64,000 nucleotides of DNA, taken from positions 5,146,001 through 5,210,000 of the forward strand of contig OZ271832.1 of assembly GCA_965601475.1 (NCBI GenBank), written 5' to 3'. This DNA comes from JAWPMT01 sp965601475 (GTDB lineage Bacteria > Bacteroidota > Bacteroidia > Cytophagales > Cyclobacteriaceae). Below, in pieces: positions 7,089 to 15,396 of the stretch. Under the pieces are notes generated by a model that was not told the DNA's origin, ran no database searches, and was given only the letters and a program-made list of their open reading frames with translations. A program made the position numbers and the translations under genes. The first letter of the stretch is position 1. Every line of letters begins with the position of its first letter.

Positions 7089-8666
7089 CTAAAAGTTAGC
7101 ATTCTTCAGCCGGATGAGCTTACCATTTTCCTCGTCCGTCAGGAGGTAGACTTTTCCGCGTGGTGAAATGGCGACTTTACGCAATCGTACTCGGTCATTG
7201 AGGAAAAGTTCTTCTGCCCTGATGACCTGATCATCTTCTATCACCATATGCCACAGGCTGCCTTTGCTGAGGCCAGGTACCAGTAAGTCACCTTCCCAGG
7301 CTTTGAATTCCTGACCCTGGTAAAAGGAGAGTCCGGTGGGAGCTACGGTTTTGTCCCAATAGAATGTGGGATCCTGAAAATCCAACCCTTCCGGTACTAC
7401 AGGTTGGTAATCATCCGTGCGGTAGCGGCCTGTGGTGCGGTAGGGCCAGCCATAATTCGCCCCGGGTTGCAAAATGTTCAATTCATCCCCCTGAATGGTG
7501 CCATGCTCACTGAACCAGATTTGCTGGGTCTCCGGGTGCTTAGCCAGCCCTTGTGCAGCACGGATGCCAGTAGCATATAGTCCAGGCAGACCACTTCGGC
7601 CAAAATCAGGATTGTCTTCTGGTATGCTACCATCCGGATTGATGCGAATCACCTTACCTCGCCCGTCCTTTTCATCCTGAGAGAAGGGAGGTGTGGGGTT
7701 GAGCTTCTCGAAGAGGTTCCGTTCGCCCGTAGTGATGTAGAGTTTTTTGTCGGAGCCAAAGACCATACCGCCACCGTAATGGAATAAGCCGTGCGTGTGA
7801 TCACCCGCAACAAAGAGCGTTTGGACATTGTCAAGGCTCGTACCATTGAGTTGACCCCGAACGACCTGTAAACGACTGGCCTTGTCTTCATTCTCCGCAG
7901 CATAGGACAGATAGATGTAGTTGTTGTCCTGAAAGTCAGGGTCCAGCAACACCTGGAACCATCCCGCGTTGAAACTGTGGGTTTGGCCGTGAGCTCTGGG
8001 TGGAAAGACGCCGAAGGCATGCCGTGAAGTATCGATTTTCACAGCCCTGGCAACATCTGAGGGTAATCCGCTGATGTCCTGGCGTGTGCCAGCATCCAGA
8101 TCCACTCGGAGTAAACTTCCGTCCTTTTCAGCGATAATTACTTCAGTCTCGGATAGAAAGGCCATGCTCCAGGGGCGGTTGAGCCCTTCCATCACCGTTT
8201 CTTTGACAGGCTTGGGAATGGCCGCCTGGGGGGCTTTGGGGATGGGTTCTGCTGAGGTGGCTTTGCCGACAATCTTCCATTCACCATAGATCTTCTTTAG
8301 CAAGAGCAAGTCATGATAGCGATTGCCAAAAGAGGGGATGTTGAATTCCAACTTGGCTGTGGCGACATCCAGTACGACGTCTACAGCTACGATTCGTCCC
8401 GGTCGGTTGAGCTTGGTGCCGGGAGGCCGGCGCCGGTAGAAATCGGCATATTCCTCTGAGGTGACAGACCAGGGTTCCTCCTTGCCATTGTACAAAAACA
8501 TGGGCGTGTTGGGGTAGAAGGCAGATAGGATGGAATCGGGATAGGTGTTCATGGTTCCGTTTATAAACTGATTGAGCACCTTTTCGATTGCTGGCAGTTC
8601 TGATTGTGCTGAAGCGCAAAGTAGACACAACAATAGGGCAGTAGCGGACAGTGTTTTCTTGATCAT
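7089..8666 (-). CDS. NTF2-like domain fused to PQQ-type sugar dehydrogenase
   Basis: An exported protein of about 525 residues. The ATG at 8666 opens a signal peptide (MIKKTLSATALLLCLLCASA), so the longer open frame to 8732 is not used. Residues about 22-140 form an NTF2/SnoaL-like domain ('YPDSILSAFYPNTPMFLY', 'GEWKIVGKA'). The remainder is a six-bladed glucose/sorbosone dehydrogenase: 'LNRPWSMAFL', 'GGGMVFGSDKKLYITTGE', 'FSEHGTIQGDELN' and 'GANYGWP', with the family's catalytic-type His. Such enzymes oxidise aldoses with PQQ in the periplasm. No PQQ biosynthesis gene is present here. A cytochrome c gene upstream on the same strand could accept the electrons. The N-terminal NTF2 fusion is not the usual form. 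Confidence 0.85.
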   Translation of the reverse strand: MIKKTLSATALLLCLLCASAQSELPAIEKVLNQFINGTMNTYPDSILSAFYPNTPMFLYNGKEEPWSVTSEEYADFYRRRPPGTKLNRPGRIVAVDVVLDVATAKLEFNIPSFGNRYHDLLLLKKIYGEWKIVGKATSAEPIPKAPQAAIPKPVKETVMEGLNRPWSMAFLSETEVIIAEKDGSLLRVDLDAGTRQDISGLPSDVARAVKIDTSRHAFGVFPPRAHGQTHSFNAGWFQVLLDPDFQDNNYIYLSYAAENEDKASRLQVVRGQLNGTSLDNVQTLFVAGDHTHGLFHYGGGMVFGSDKKLYITTGERNLFEKLNPTPPFSQDEKDGRGKVIRINPDGSIPEDNPDFGRSGLPGLYATGIRAAQGLAKHPETQQIWFSEHGTIQGDELNILQPGANYGWPYRTTGRYRTDDYQPVVPEGLDFQDPTFYWDKTVAPTGLSFYQGQEFKAWEGDLLVPGLSKGSLWHMVIEDDQVIRAEELFLNDRVRLRKVAISPRGKVYLLTDEENGKLIRLKNANF

Positions 8667-8756
8667 AAGGAAAAAATTGTTTGTCAAGGTTACGGCAAGA
8701 ACAGCCTGCTGGTGGCCAATTAGGACGTCCAAACGGTTCGCGATGATAATCCCGTA

Positions 8757-9779
8757 CTACTTTGAGGCCTCTGCCTCATCCGAAAGCGACTTGCGATAGG
8801 CAGCAGGTGTCGTATTGGTGATTTTTCGGAACGCTTCGAAAAAGGCAGACTTGGACTTGAAACCCGCCTCATATCCTATACCTTCCAGGGATAGATGTGT
8901 TTGATGTTCGATAAGGCTCCGGGCTTCGGCCACTCGGAATTGCTGTACGTAATGTGCAAAACCGCCTGGATGCGCTTCATTCAACAGACGTGACAAGGTG
9001 TGCTTGGGTATGTCGCTCAAGTCGGCAAGGTCCTCCAGCTTGAAACCTTGCTGCAGGAATGGTTTCTCGATTTGCATCAACTGGTCGACCTTCCCTACCA
9101 TGGATGTATCGCCCGTTGGGGCCTCTGTAGGTTTGGGAAAGAATGATTTTTTTCCCAGTATGAAGCGCAAGGATAGCCAGTAGAAGGTGAATGAGAATAT
9201 GAGAGATCCCCAGATGTAGGTAATGCCGATGAAGAGCGCCAACTGGTAGGTGGTGGTAATGAAGAGGAATCCCACAACAATACCAATGAAGAGCTGACGA
9301 TCACCCTTTTTTAGTTTTCCCGCGCTGAGTAGCTTCCATGCATTGACGCATCCGAGTAAAGCGAAGAGAAGCCAGACGAGGTAAATGCCATAGACGATGT
9401 AGCCATTCCACATCTCCGGAGAAGTGCGATAGGGGAACACCAACCCCACCAGAATGATTGCCAGGAGTAGTCCAGGTAGTAAGTATTTGCTGAAGTTGGA
9501 AACCTGTTTCTGGTTCCTGCTTAAGGATTGTACAAAGAGGTAGAAAAACGGACCAATGAACACACATGCCGAGAGTCCAACCTGAAGGATCAGCAAGTCG
9601 GCATCACGATTGAAATAGTAGAATACGGATTTGCCAATACGGATACAGAGGCTCAGGAGCAGACCCGCAAAGAACAATTCCTGCAGTTGCCGCTTCTTTT
9701 TGAACAACATGAAAAGTCCCAGGAGGGTACCGTTGACCACTCCAAGACTTGCTAGCAAAAAGAAAACGGAGATTGCCAT
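8757..9779 (-). CDS. AraC-family regulator with membrane N-terminus
   Basis: A 340-residue protein. Residues about 1-215 contain six to seven hydrophobic helices. Residues about 235-335 form an AraC-type DNA-binding domain with two helix-turn-helix units ('LEDLADLSDIPKHTLSRLLNE' in part, and 'SLEGIGYEAGFKSKSAFFEAFRKITNTTP'). Membrane-bound AraC proteins of this layout are common in Bacteroidota, where the membrane part is thought to sense a ligand. It sits between the cytochrome c gene (21-base gap) and the sugar dehydrogenase gene (90-base gap) on the same strand, so it may control that sugar-oxidation locus. Confidence 0.88.
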   Translation of the reverse strand: MAISVFFLLASLGVVNGTLLGLFMLFKKKRQLQELFFAGLLLSLCIRIGKSVFYYFNRDADLLILQVGLSACVFIGPFFYLFVQSLSRNQKQVSNFSKYLLPGLLLAIILVGLVFPYRTSPEMWNGYIVYGIYLVWLLFALLGCVNAWKLLSAGKLKKGDRQLFIGIVVGFLFITTTYQLALFIGITYIWGSLIFSFTFYWLSLRFILGKKSFFPKPTEAPTGDTSMVGKVDQLMQIEKPFLQQGFKLEDLADLSDIPKHTLSRLLNEAHPGGFAHYVQQFRVAEARSLIEHQTHLSLEGIGYEAGFKSKSAFFEAFRKITNTTPAAYRKSLSDEAEASK

Positions 9780-9800
9780 GCTTGATTTTCTTGGGTTTGC

Positions 9801-10295
9801 CTACATATCGGGATTACGCAAATACTCCAGAATCTCCCTTGCCTCCAGTTCTGTCAATCCCTGATCGAGCATGGGTGAGCCGTTGAATTCCAGAAACAGA
9901 GCCTGAGCCAGGGTATCCTCCTTGAGCATGAGATTGGGATCAAGCATCATGTTCATGACCCATTCCGGGGATCTTCTTTTCAGGAGTCCACTCAAATCAG
10001 GCCCTACGAATCGTTCACCTAGCCGATGACATGCCGTGCATTTGGCTTCGAAAGCCGCTTTCCCGCTGCCATGAAGCACCATATCAATGTCCTCAGATAG
10101 TGCGACCGAGCTTATGGGACCCACACCTTTGTTTTCTAAGGCCACGAGCGTGGAAGCCTTGGGTTTTTCCTTTATGGGTGTTGCGGGTTTTGCGTCTATG
10201 GAAAAATTGTCTGATGCTTCCTGCTGCCCGGAGGAGCAACCTAGCACAATCATAAGCAGGAGCAGAAAAACGGGCTGTTTGATAATGGGATACAC
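9801..10295 (-). CDS. Cytochrome c lipoprotein
   Basis: A 164-residue protein with a lipoprotein signal ending in VLGC (Cys-20), a Ser/Gly/Lys-rich linker, and one class I cytochrome c domain from about residue 75. Haem attachment is CTACH (Cys-86, Cys-89, His-90). The Met in 'NGSPMLDQG' is the likely sixth ligand, and 'LTELEAREILEYLR' is the closing helix of the fold. The start codon is GTG. It should be anchored in a membrane facing the periplasm and carry electrons. Being first in a same-strand row with an AraC regulator and a sugar dehydrogenase, it is a plausible acceptor for that dehydrogenase. It is divergent from the DUF1080 gene, about 50 bases away. Confidence 0.87.
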   Translation of the reverse strand: MYPIIKQPVFLLLLMIVLGCSSGQQEASDNFSIDAKPATPIKEKPKASTLVALENKGVGPISSVALSEDIDMVLHGSGKAAFEAKCTACHRLGERFVGPDLSGLLKRRSPEWVMNMMLDPNLMLKEDTLAQALFLEFNGSPMLDQGLTELEAREILEYLRNPDM

Positions 10296-10346
10296 GCACC
10301 AAACTTATTTCCTTATATTGAAAGTCAGTTGAAAAAATTAAAAGGA

Positions 10347-11033
10347 ATGAAGTATCTGTGGTTAATGACGCTCTGCTTGTTCACCTTCGGTTGTGGAGAC
10401 ACTGAAGTATGGGAGACATTGTTCAACGGTGAAGACCTGCAGGGTTGGCATGTCTATGGAGGAGGAGAGGACTACAATGGTTGGACAGTCGAAAGCGGCG
10501 TGCTGTTGTTTGACCCCGCCTTGAGGACCGAGGCGAGGACGAGCAACCTGATCACAGACAAGCAATACACCAATTTTGAACTGTCGCTGGAATGGATGAT
10601 TAGCGAGCAGGGGAATTCGGGTATTTTTTGGGGGGTGGTAGAGGATGAGCAGTACGAACATCCCTACCAGACGGGTCCGGAGATCCAAATCCTCGATGAC
10701 AACTGGAGTGCTTATATCGAAGAGCGGGGTGAGAAGACCAGAGCAGGGGCCATTTTCGCTATACAAGCTCCATCACCAGTCGTAAGCAAAGGTGCAGGTG
10801 AGTGGAATGAGTTCCTGCTACATATAGATCAGGATCAAAACGAGGGTTTTCTGGAATTCAATGGCCAGCGTGTGATGGAGTTCCCGGTCAATGGGGAGGA
10901 ATGGAATAACCTGGTAGCTCCCACACACTTTGCGGATTGGGAAGGGTTTGGCAAGGCACGGACCGGAAATATCTGCCTACAGGATCACGGCAGTCGGGTT
11001 GCTTTCCGAAAGGTGAGGATTCGGGAGTTCTAG
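10347..11033 (+). CDS. DUF1080 lipoprotein (3-keto-disaccharide hydrolase-like)
   Basis: A protein of about 228 residues. Lipoprotein signal MKYLWLMTLCLFTFGC, then a concanavalin-like beta-sandwich from about residue 20: 'WETLFNGEDLQGWHVYG', 'LITDKQYTNFELSLEWM', 'GNSGIFWGV' and a final 'VAFRKVRIREF'. These are hallmarks of DUF1080, a family that includes 3-keto-disaccharide hydrolases and is often linked to sugar oxidation. The TTG at 10329 would add six residues; the ATG at 10347 gives a better signal. It is divergent from the cytochrome c and sugar dehydrogenase row, which suggests a shared role in handling oxidised sugars (inference). Confidence 0.88.
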   Translation: MKYLWLMTLCLFTFGCGDTEVWETLFNGEDLQGWHVYGGGEDYNGWTVESGVLLFDPALRTEARTSNLITDKQYTNFELSLEWMISEQGNSGIFWGVVEDEQYEHPYQTGPEIQILDDNWSAYIEERGEKTRAGAIFAIQAPSPVVSKGAGEWNEFLLHIDQDQNEGFLEFNGQRVMEFPVNGEEWNNLVAPTHFADWEGFGKARTGNICLQDHGSRVAFRKVRIREF

Positions 11034-11131
11034 GATATGAAGGCCCTATCATGTCCAAGGAACGACAAACAATCAGATGGATAATCTGTCTTAATGTTAT
11101 TGATGAAAATTAATGCATCTTGGCATCCGGA

Positions 11132-11803
11132 ATGATCCACTCAACAGCCATACTGCTTTTTACAAGACCTGCCAGTGAGGAGGCAAGAGCCAAAACGCTC
11201 TTTCCGACCCAGGCCGACAAGGCTTTTGATGGGCTTATTTCTCATGCCATAGCGACCATTCGACAGACAAAGCTTCCCTATTTCGTTCACACGGAGCAGG
11301 TAGGGCAGTCCTTTGCAGAACGATTCACTCATGCCATCCAGAAGATCTTTGATCAGGGCTATGAGCGTGTCATCACCATTGGCAATGACAGTCCCGAGCT
11401 CACGGCTGGCATGATCAGGAAAGCTGACCAGCTGCTTCAGAACCGAAGCCTCGTGATGGGGAAGTCGCAGGATGGGGGCGCCTATCTGATTGGTATCCAA
11501 AAGGAGGTTTTTGACCCTGAGGCTTTTGTTGACCTGCCGTGGCAGACCGAGTGTGTAGCAGAAGCGCTGGTTGATACTTTCGATGATCATGAGGTATTGC
11601 CCCTGGTGCTGAGGGACCTAGACAATAGCTGGGACTTCCAACGACTCATCGCGACACATGCCTCGACCATCAAGGGAATGCTCTTCGCGGTGCTTCAGCT
11701 CTTTTCATCATCAATGCACCCCGGAGTCTACCCGCCGCTAAGAACAGGCGTGGTGCAAGTGGCTCCTTGTGGTCTCAGGGCGCCACCAACTTACTTGGGG
11801 TAA
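11132..11803 (+). CDS. DUF2064 nucleotidyl/glycosyl-transferase-like protein of arsenosugar cluster
   Basis: A 223-residue protein of the DUF2064 (TIGR04282-type) family, a GT-A-like fold related to CofC. Visible signatures are 'AILLFTRPASEEARAKTLFP' at the N-terminus, 'GYERVITIGNDSPELTAGMI' in the middle with the nucleotide/metal-type D of NDSP, and 'GKSQDGGAYLIGI'. An earlier TTG at 11120 would add four residues; ATG 11132 is preferred. In Bacteroidota this family accompanies ArsS and ArsM and is suggested to act in building the sugar part of arsenosugars; the exact reaction is not certain. The first gene of the cluster, 73 bases ahead of the next. Confidence 0.82.
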   Translation: MIHSTAILLFTRPASEEARAKTLFPTQADKAFDGLISHAIATIRQTKLPYFVHTEQVGQSFAERFTHAIQKIFDQGYERVITIGNDSPELTAGMIRKADQLLQNRSLVMGKSQDGGAYLIGIQKEVFDPEAFVDLPWQTECVAEALVDTFDDHEVLPLVLRDLDNSWDFQRLIATHASTIKGMLFAVLQLFSSSMHPGVYPPLRTGVVQVAPCGLRAPPTYLG

Positions 11804-11876
11804 AATCGCCCACTTTCTTCCACATACCGCTCCCTTAGGGCGGTGATCAAGTATTTCTAGAATTCTTAAAAAACTT

Positions 11877-12212
11877 ATGTCTAAACAATATTACGATCCC
11901 GCCGATCTCAAGAAGTTCGGCAACATTACTGAGTGGCAAAAGGAGCTTGGCGACAAGTTTTTCGATTGGTATGGCTCGGTTTTCCAGGAAGGCGCTCTCA
12001 CCAAAAGAGAGAAGGCGCTGATTGCCCTGGCGGTTTCCCACGCTGTGCAATGCCCTTATTGCATCGATGCCTATACAGACTCATGCCTGAAGAAAGGCGC
12101 TGATGAGGAACAAATGATGGAGGCCGTTCATGTTGCAGCAGCCATCAAAGGGGGGGCTGTCCTGGTGCATGGGGTCCAGATGATGAATGAGGTCAACGAT
12201 AAATTGATGTAA
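11877..12212 (+). CDS. Arsenosugar-associated peroxidase-like (AhpD/CMD fold) protein
   Basis: A 111-residue protein of the carboxymuconolactone decarboxylase/AhpD fold. It contains 'LTKREKALIALAVSHAVQCP', followed by a redox-type Cys-Pro-Tyr-Cys pair (Cys-59, Cys-62) and 'EQMMEAVHVAAAIKGGAVL'. It matches the small peroxidase-like family that regularly sits next to ArsS-type radical SAM genes. A role in thiol redox chemistry of the arsenic intermediate is likely but unproven. Its stop codon overlaps the arsS start by one base (TAATG), which indicates translational coupling. Confidence 0.87.
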   Translation: MSKQYYDPADLKKFGNITEWQKELGDKFFDWYGSVFQEGALTKREKALIALAVSHAVQCPYCIDAYTDSCLKKGADEEQMMEAVHVAAAIKGGAVLVHGVQMMNEVNDKLM

Positions 12213-13267
12213 TGAAGCCAGCAACGCAAACATTGGTCAGAAGCAAGAATGCTTTGTCCGCTACGGATAGGCAACTGGCGGTATTGTCTGATCATGAAGC
12301 CGTGGGCGTGACCTCCTTCAAAGAAAGGATCAACGGTGTTGGGCTGTCGCCCTTGACAGCTACAGGCATTGACATCTTCCAGGTCAACGTGGGTAAGATG
12401 TGCAATCAGGTCTGCAAGCATTGCCATGTGGACGCAGGTCCGGATCGGAAAGAGATCATGACTCGCGAGACCATGGAAGAGTGCCTCATGGCACTGGCGG
12501 GAACCGACATTTCAACAGTAGATCTAACAGGAGGTGCTCCGGAGATGAATCCCAATTTCCGATGGTTTGTGGAGGAGCTGTCCAAACTTGGAAAGCAAAT
12601 CATTGTTCGGTGCAATCTGACCATTATCCTGGCCAATCCAAAGTATAATGACCTACCCGAGTTTTTCAAGAAACACAGGGTGAACGTCGTATCGTCATTG
12701 CCTTATTTCAATGCCAAGCGTACGGATGCTCAACGAGGGGATGGCGTGTTTGAGCAATCCATCAAAGCCTTGAAGCTCCTCAATGACGTGGGCTATGGAA
12801 AGGAGGGAACAGGCCTGAAACTGGATTTGGTGTACAATCCCTCAGGTGCTTTCCTGCCCGACGATCAGGAAGGCCTGCAGGCCACTTTCAAGAAGAAGTT
12901 GCTGGATGGCTATGACATTGTCTTCAATGAGCTCTTCGCCATCACGAACTTACCAGTTAGCCGTTTTCTGGACTACCTGGTCAATACGGGCAAATACGAG
13001 GATTATATGCAGGAGTTGGCCAATGCCTTCAATCCGACCGCTGCGCATGGGGTCATGTGTCGCAGTACCTTGTCAGTAGGTTGGGACGGACACCTGTACG
13101 ACTGCGATTTCAATCAAATGCTGGACCTCAAACTCAACAGTGGGAGTCCTGATCACATTCGGGATTTTGACCTGACGAAGCTCAACAACCGGAAAATCAT
13201 TATCAATCAACATTGCTATGGGTGTACAGCTGGCGCAGGATCAAGCTGCGGTGGAACCATAGCTTAA
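12212..13267 (+). CDS. arsS: Arsenosugar biosynthesis radical SAM protein ArsS
   Basis: A 351-residue radical SAM enzyme. Residues 64-71 hold the cluster motif CNQVCKHC (Cys-64, Cys-68, Cys-71), followed by 'HVDAGPDRKE' and the SAM-contact region 'VDLTGGAPEMNP'. The C-terminal half is the Cys-rich DUF3641-type domain with 'VMCRSTLSVGWDGHLYDCDF' and a tail of 'CYGCTAGAGSSCGG'. This is the ArsS (TIGR04167-type) architecture, thought to add a 5'-deoxyadenosyl group from SAM to methylated arsenic. Some relatives use selenocysteine near the tail; here the tail has ordinary Cys codons. It is coupled to the upstream gene and lies 18 bases ahead of arsM. Confidence 0.93.
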   Translation: MKPATQTLVRSKNALSATDRQLAVLSDHEAVGVTSFKERINGVGLSPLTATGIDIFQVNVGKMCNQVCKHCHVDAGPDRKEIMTRETMEECLMALAGTDISTVDLTGGAPEMNPNFRWFVEELSKLGKQIIVRCNLTIILANPKYNDLPEFFKKHRVNVVSSLPYFNAKRTDAQRGDGVFEQSIKALKLLNDVGYGKEGTGLKLDLVYNPSGAFLPDDQEGLQATFKKKLLDGYDIVFNELFAITNLPVSRFLDYLVNTGKYEDYMQELANAFNPTAAHGVMCRSTLSVGWDGHLYDCDFNQMLDLKLNSGSPDHIRDFDLTKLNNRKIIINQHCYGCTAGAGSSCGGTIA

Positions 13268-13285
13268 ATCAAAGCATCGAAAGAC

Positions 13286-14257
13286 ATGGAAACCTATTTA
13301 GAGACAACCAAAGACGTATACAAAGAAGCAGCGCTCACACCTGACGTAGGCCTTTGCTGCACTACAACGCCTGTATGGGCATTCCCAGGCCTGGACATTC
13401 CCAAAAAGATGTTGGAGATGAACTATGGCTGCGGAAGCACCGTCCATCCCAGGGACCTGATCAATTCACCCAAAATCCTTTATGTAGGTGTCGGAGGCGG
13501 CATGGAGCTGTTGCAGTTCTCATACTTCAGTCGTCAGTTCGAAGGGGTGATCGGGGTAGATGTCGTTGATGAAATGATCGACGCATGTCAGGAAAACTTC
13601 AAAGAAGCCGAGCGATTGAATCCTTGGTTCGACTCTTCCTTTGTTTCTGTTCGCAAAGGGGATGCCTTGAATCTGCCAATCGAAGATGAGTCGGTCGATG
13701 TTGCCGCGCAGAACTGCCTATTCAACATCTTTCATGAGGAAGACCTGAAGCTAGCGCTAAAAGAGATGTATCGCGTGCTAAAACCCCACGGGAGACTCGT
13801 GCTTTCTGATCCTGTGGCGCAGCAGGCCATGCCTGAAAACCTAAAACAAGACGAACGACTTCGAGCATTGTGCTTGAGCGGTGCGTTACCGCTGGAGCAA
13901 TACATCAAAATGATCACCGATATTGGGTTTGGCACAGTGGAGATCCGCGCTAAACGTCCTTATCGTATCCTCGACACTGATCACTACGATACTGATCAGG
14001 ACATCTTTATCGAAAGTGTAGAAGTCTGTGCGATCAAAGACCCGATGCCCGAAGATGGGCCTTGCGTTTTTACCGGACGAACGGCGATCTACTATGGAGG
14101 TGAGGAATACTTCGACGATCAGAAAGGGCATGTACTATTGAACAACCAGCCTTTGGCGGTTTGTGACAAGACTGCAGGTAATATTGAAGATCTCGGTCGT
14201 AAGGATATTCACGTCACCGGGAGCACCTTCTTCTATGATGGGGGAGGCTGTTGCTGA
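13286..14257 (+). CDS. arsM: Arsenosugar-type arsenite methyltransferase ArsM
   Basis: A 323-residue SAM methyltransferase. It has an N-terminal Cys pair in 'PDVGLCCTTTPVW', the SAM motif I 'ILYVGVGGGMELLQ', the acidic loop 'VIGVDVVDEMI', 'VDVAAQNCLFNIFHEED' and 'LKEMYRVLKPHGRLVLSDPV'. It ends with a Gly-Gly-Gly-Cys-Cys tail. The Cys pair near the N-terminus, Cys in motif IV and the Cys-Cys tail fit arsenite binding. ArsM methylates As(III); in this setting it supplies methylated arsenic for arsenosugar formation. Last gene of the operon, directly followed by a strong hairpin terminator. No arsR repressor or efflux gene is nearby. Confidence 0.92.
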   Translation: METYLETTKDVYKEAALTPDVGLCCTTTPVWAFPGLDIPKKMLEMNYGCGSTVHPRDLINSPKILYVGVGGGMELLQFSYFSRQFEGVIGVDVVDEMIDACQENFKEAERLNPWFDSSFVSVRKGDALNLPIEDESVDVAAQNCLFNIFHEEDLKLALKEMYRVLKPHGRLVLSDPVAQQAMPENLKQDERLRALCLSGALPLEQYIKMITDIGFGTVEIRAKRPYRILDTDHYDTDQDIFIESVEVCAIKDPMPEDGPCVFTGRTAIYYGGEEYFDDQKGHVLLNNQPLAVCDKTAGNIEDLGRKDIHVTGSTFFYDGGGCC

Positions 14258-14279
14258 AATGACTGAGAAGCTATGAAGT

Positions 14280-14310
14280 AAAGGCCTGGTGGGATCGCTA
14301 CCAGGCCTTT
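14280..14310. terminator. Bidirectional hairpin terminator
   Basis: Perfect 11-bp arms aaaggcctggt and accaggccttt with a 9-base loop, lying between the convergent arsM and NTF2-like genes. The A-start and T-end of the arms let it serve both strands. Confidence 0.9.
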
Positions 14311-14318
14311 CGTGTTTT

Positions 14319-14693
14319 CTACTGCTCTTCTGGTGTATAATAGAACTGTTCTAAGATCACCTTACCATCTTTTACTTCATAGACGGCGATCTCGTCCATC
14401 TGCACCGGCCCTGGGGCGCCCTTGAATTTGACCTTCATTTTCCAGGAGCAGGTGAAAAAATTCTCTGCGACGATTGGGTCAGAGATTTCGCCCTCATACA
14501 TCTCTTCTACCATATCCTGCCACTTTTCGCCTTTGGCTTTCAGCCCGTCAAAACCTGTGGCGGTATCCCATTCGCCATTCGGAAGCGGTTCCTTACTCTG
14601 GATCTCCGGGGAATAGAGCTCCTGATACACTTGTTCATACTTTCCTTCCTTGGACAGTGCGATAAGCCGCTCGGCAATTTCTTGTGTTGTCAT
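14319..14693 (-). CDS. NTF2/SnoaL-like small protein
   Basis: A 124-residue soluble protein with the SnoaL/NTF2-like fold. An N-terminal helix pair ('EIAERLIALSKEGKYEQVYQ') is followed by a beta-sheet with 'DPIVAENFFTCSWKMKVKF' and the usual closing strand 'DGKVILEQFYYTPEE'. Family members range from isomerases to ligand-binding proteins, and the specific role cannot be read here. It is last in a minus-strand row after the DNA glycosylase gene, 73 bases downstream of it, and converges on arsM. Confidence 0.78.
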   Translation of the reverse strand: MTTQEIAERLIALSKEGKYEQVYQELYSPEIQSKEPLPNGEWDTATGFDGLKAKGEKWQDMVEEMYEGEISDPIVAENFFTCSWKMKVKFKGAPGPVQMDEIAVYEVKDGKVILEQFYYTPEEQ

Positions 14694-14766
14694 CGTAATT
14701 GTTTTTGATATGAAGTAAAGAAAATGAAGCAGAGTGACACCCCTATGTCACTGATTGCTGAGCAAT

Positions 14767-15333
14767 CTAAAAATTTAGTAGCCGGGCCTTCAAAGCAGGT
14801 AGGAGATCCCTCTCAAACCATGGGTTTTTCTTGATCCAGATATTGTTTCTAGGAGAAGGGTGAGGTAGGACAAAGTAATCAGGTAGGTAGGCTTCGAAGT
14901 TTCGGATCGTCTCGGTGAGGGTCTTTTCTTGCCTACCCTTCAGGTAATGGGCCTGAGCGTATTGGCCTATCAGGATCATCAGCTTGGGATCGGAAAGCTT
15001 TTCCCAGAGAAGTTGATGCCAGGCGGGAGCACATTCTTTGCGGGGGGGAAGATCTCCCGACTTGCCCTTTCCCGGATAACAAAACCCCATGGGAATGAGC
15101 GCCACGACATCAGGGTTGTAGAAGGTCTCAGGTTCCATATCAAGCCAGGTGCGCAGCCTTTCTCCGCTCTTGTCGTCCCAGGGTTTTCCCGACTCATGCA
15201 CCTTGACTCCAGGAGCCTGGCCAATGATCACGATCTTGCTATGGGTGCTGGCTTGCAGTACGGGCCTTGGTCCGAGCGGAAGGTGCTCACTACAGATTTG
15301 GCACTGTCGAATATCTTTTAGGAGATCATTCAT
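14767..15333 (-). CDS. Fe-S uracil-DNA glycosylase family protein
   Basis: A 188-residue protein of the uracil-DNA glycosylase superfamily (COG1573). Four Cys fit a [4Fe-4S] site of the family 4 type: Cys-11 and Cys-14, then Cys-85 and Cys-101, the last pair 15 residues apart. Motif 1 is 'IIGQAPGVKVHESGKPW' and motif 2 is 'HPSPRNN' near residue 158. Family 4 normally has GEAPG at motif 1. The Gln version with a longer polar segment suggests a diverged subgroup, so activity on uracil should not be taken for granted. It lies 64 bases downstream of the YHS gene on the same strand. Confidence 0.82.
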   Translation of the reverse strand: MNDLLKDIRQCQICSEHLPLGPRPVLQASTHSKIVIIGQAPGVKVHESGKPWDDKSGERLRTWLDMEPETFYNPDVVALIPMGFCYPGKGKSGDLPPRKECAPAWHQLLWEKLSDPKLMILIGQYAQAHYLKGRQEKTLTETIRNFEAYLPDYFVLPHPSPRNNIWIKKNPWFERDLLPALKARLLNF

Positions 15334-15396
15334 AGTTAGAAAGCAGGCAAGGTTGCAATATCTACCTTACCTGCTCGATCTGAAAATAACCGTCAG

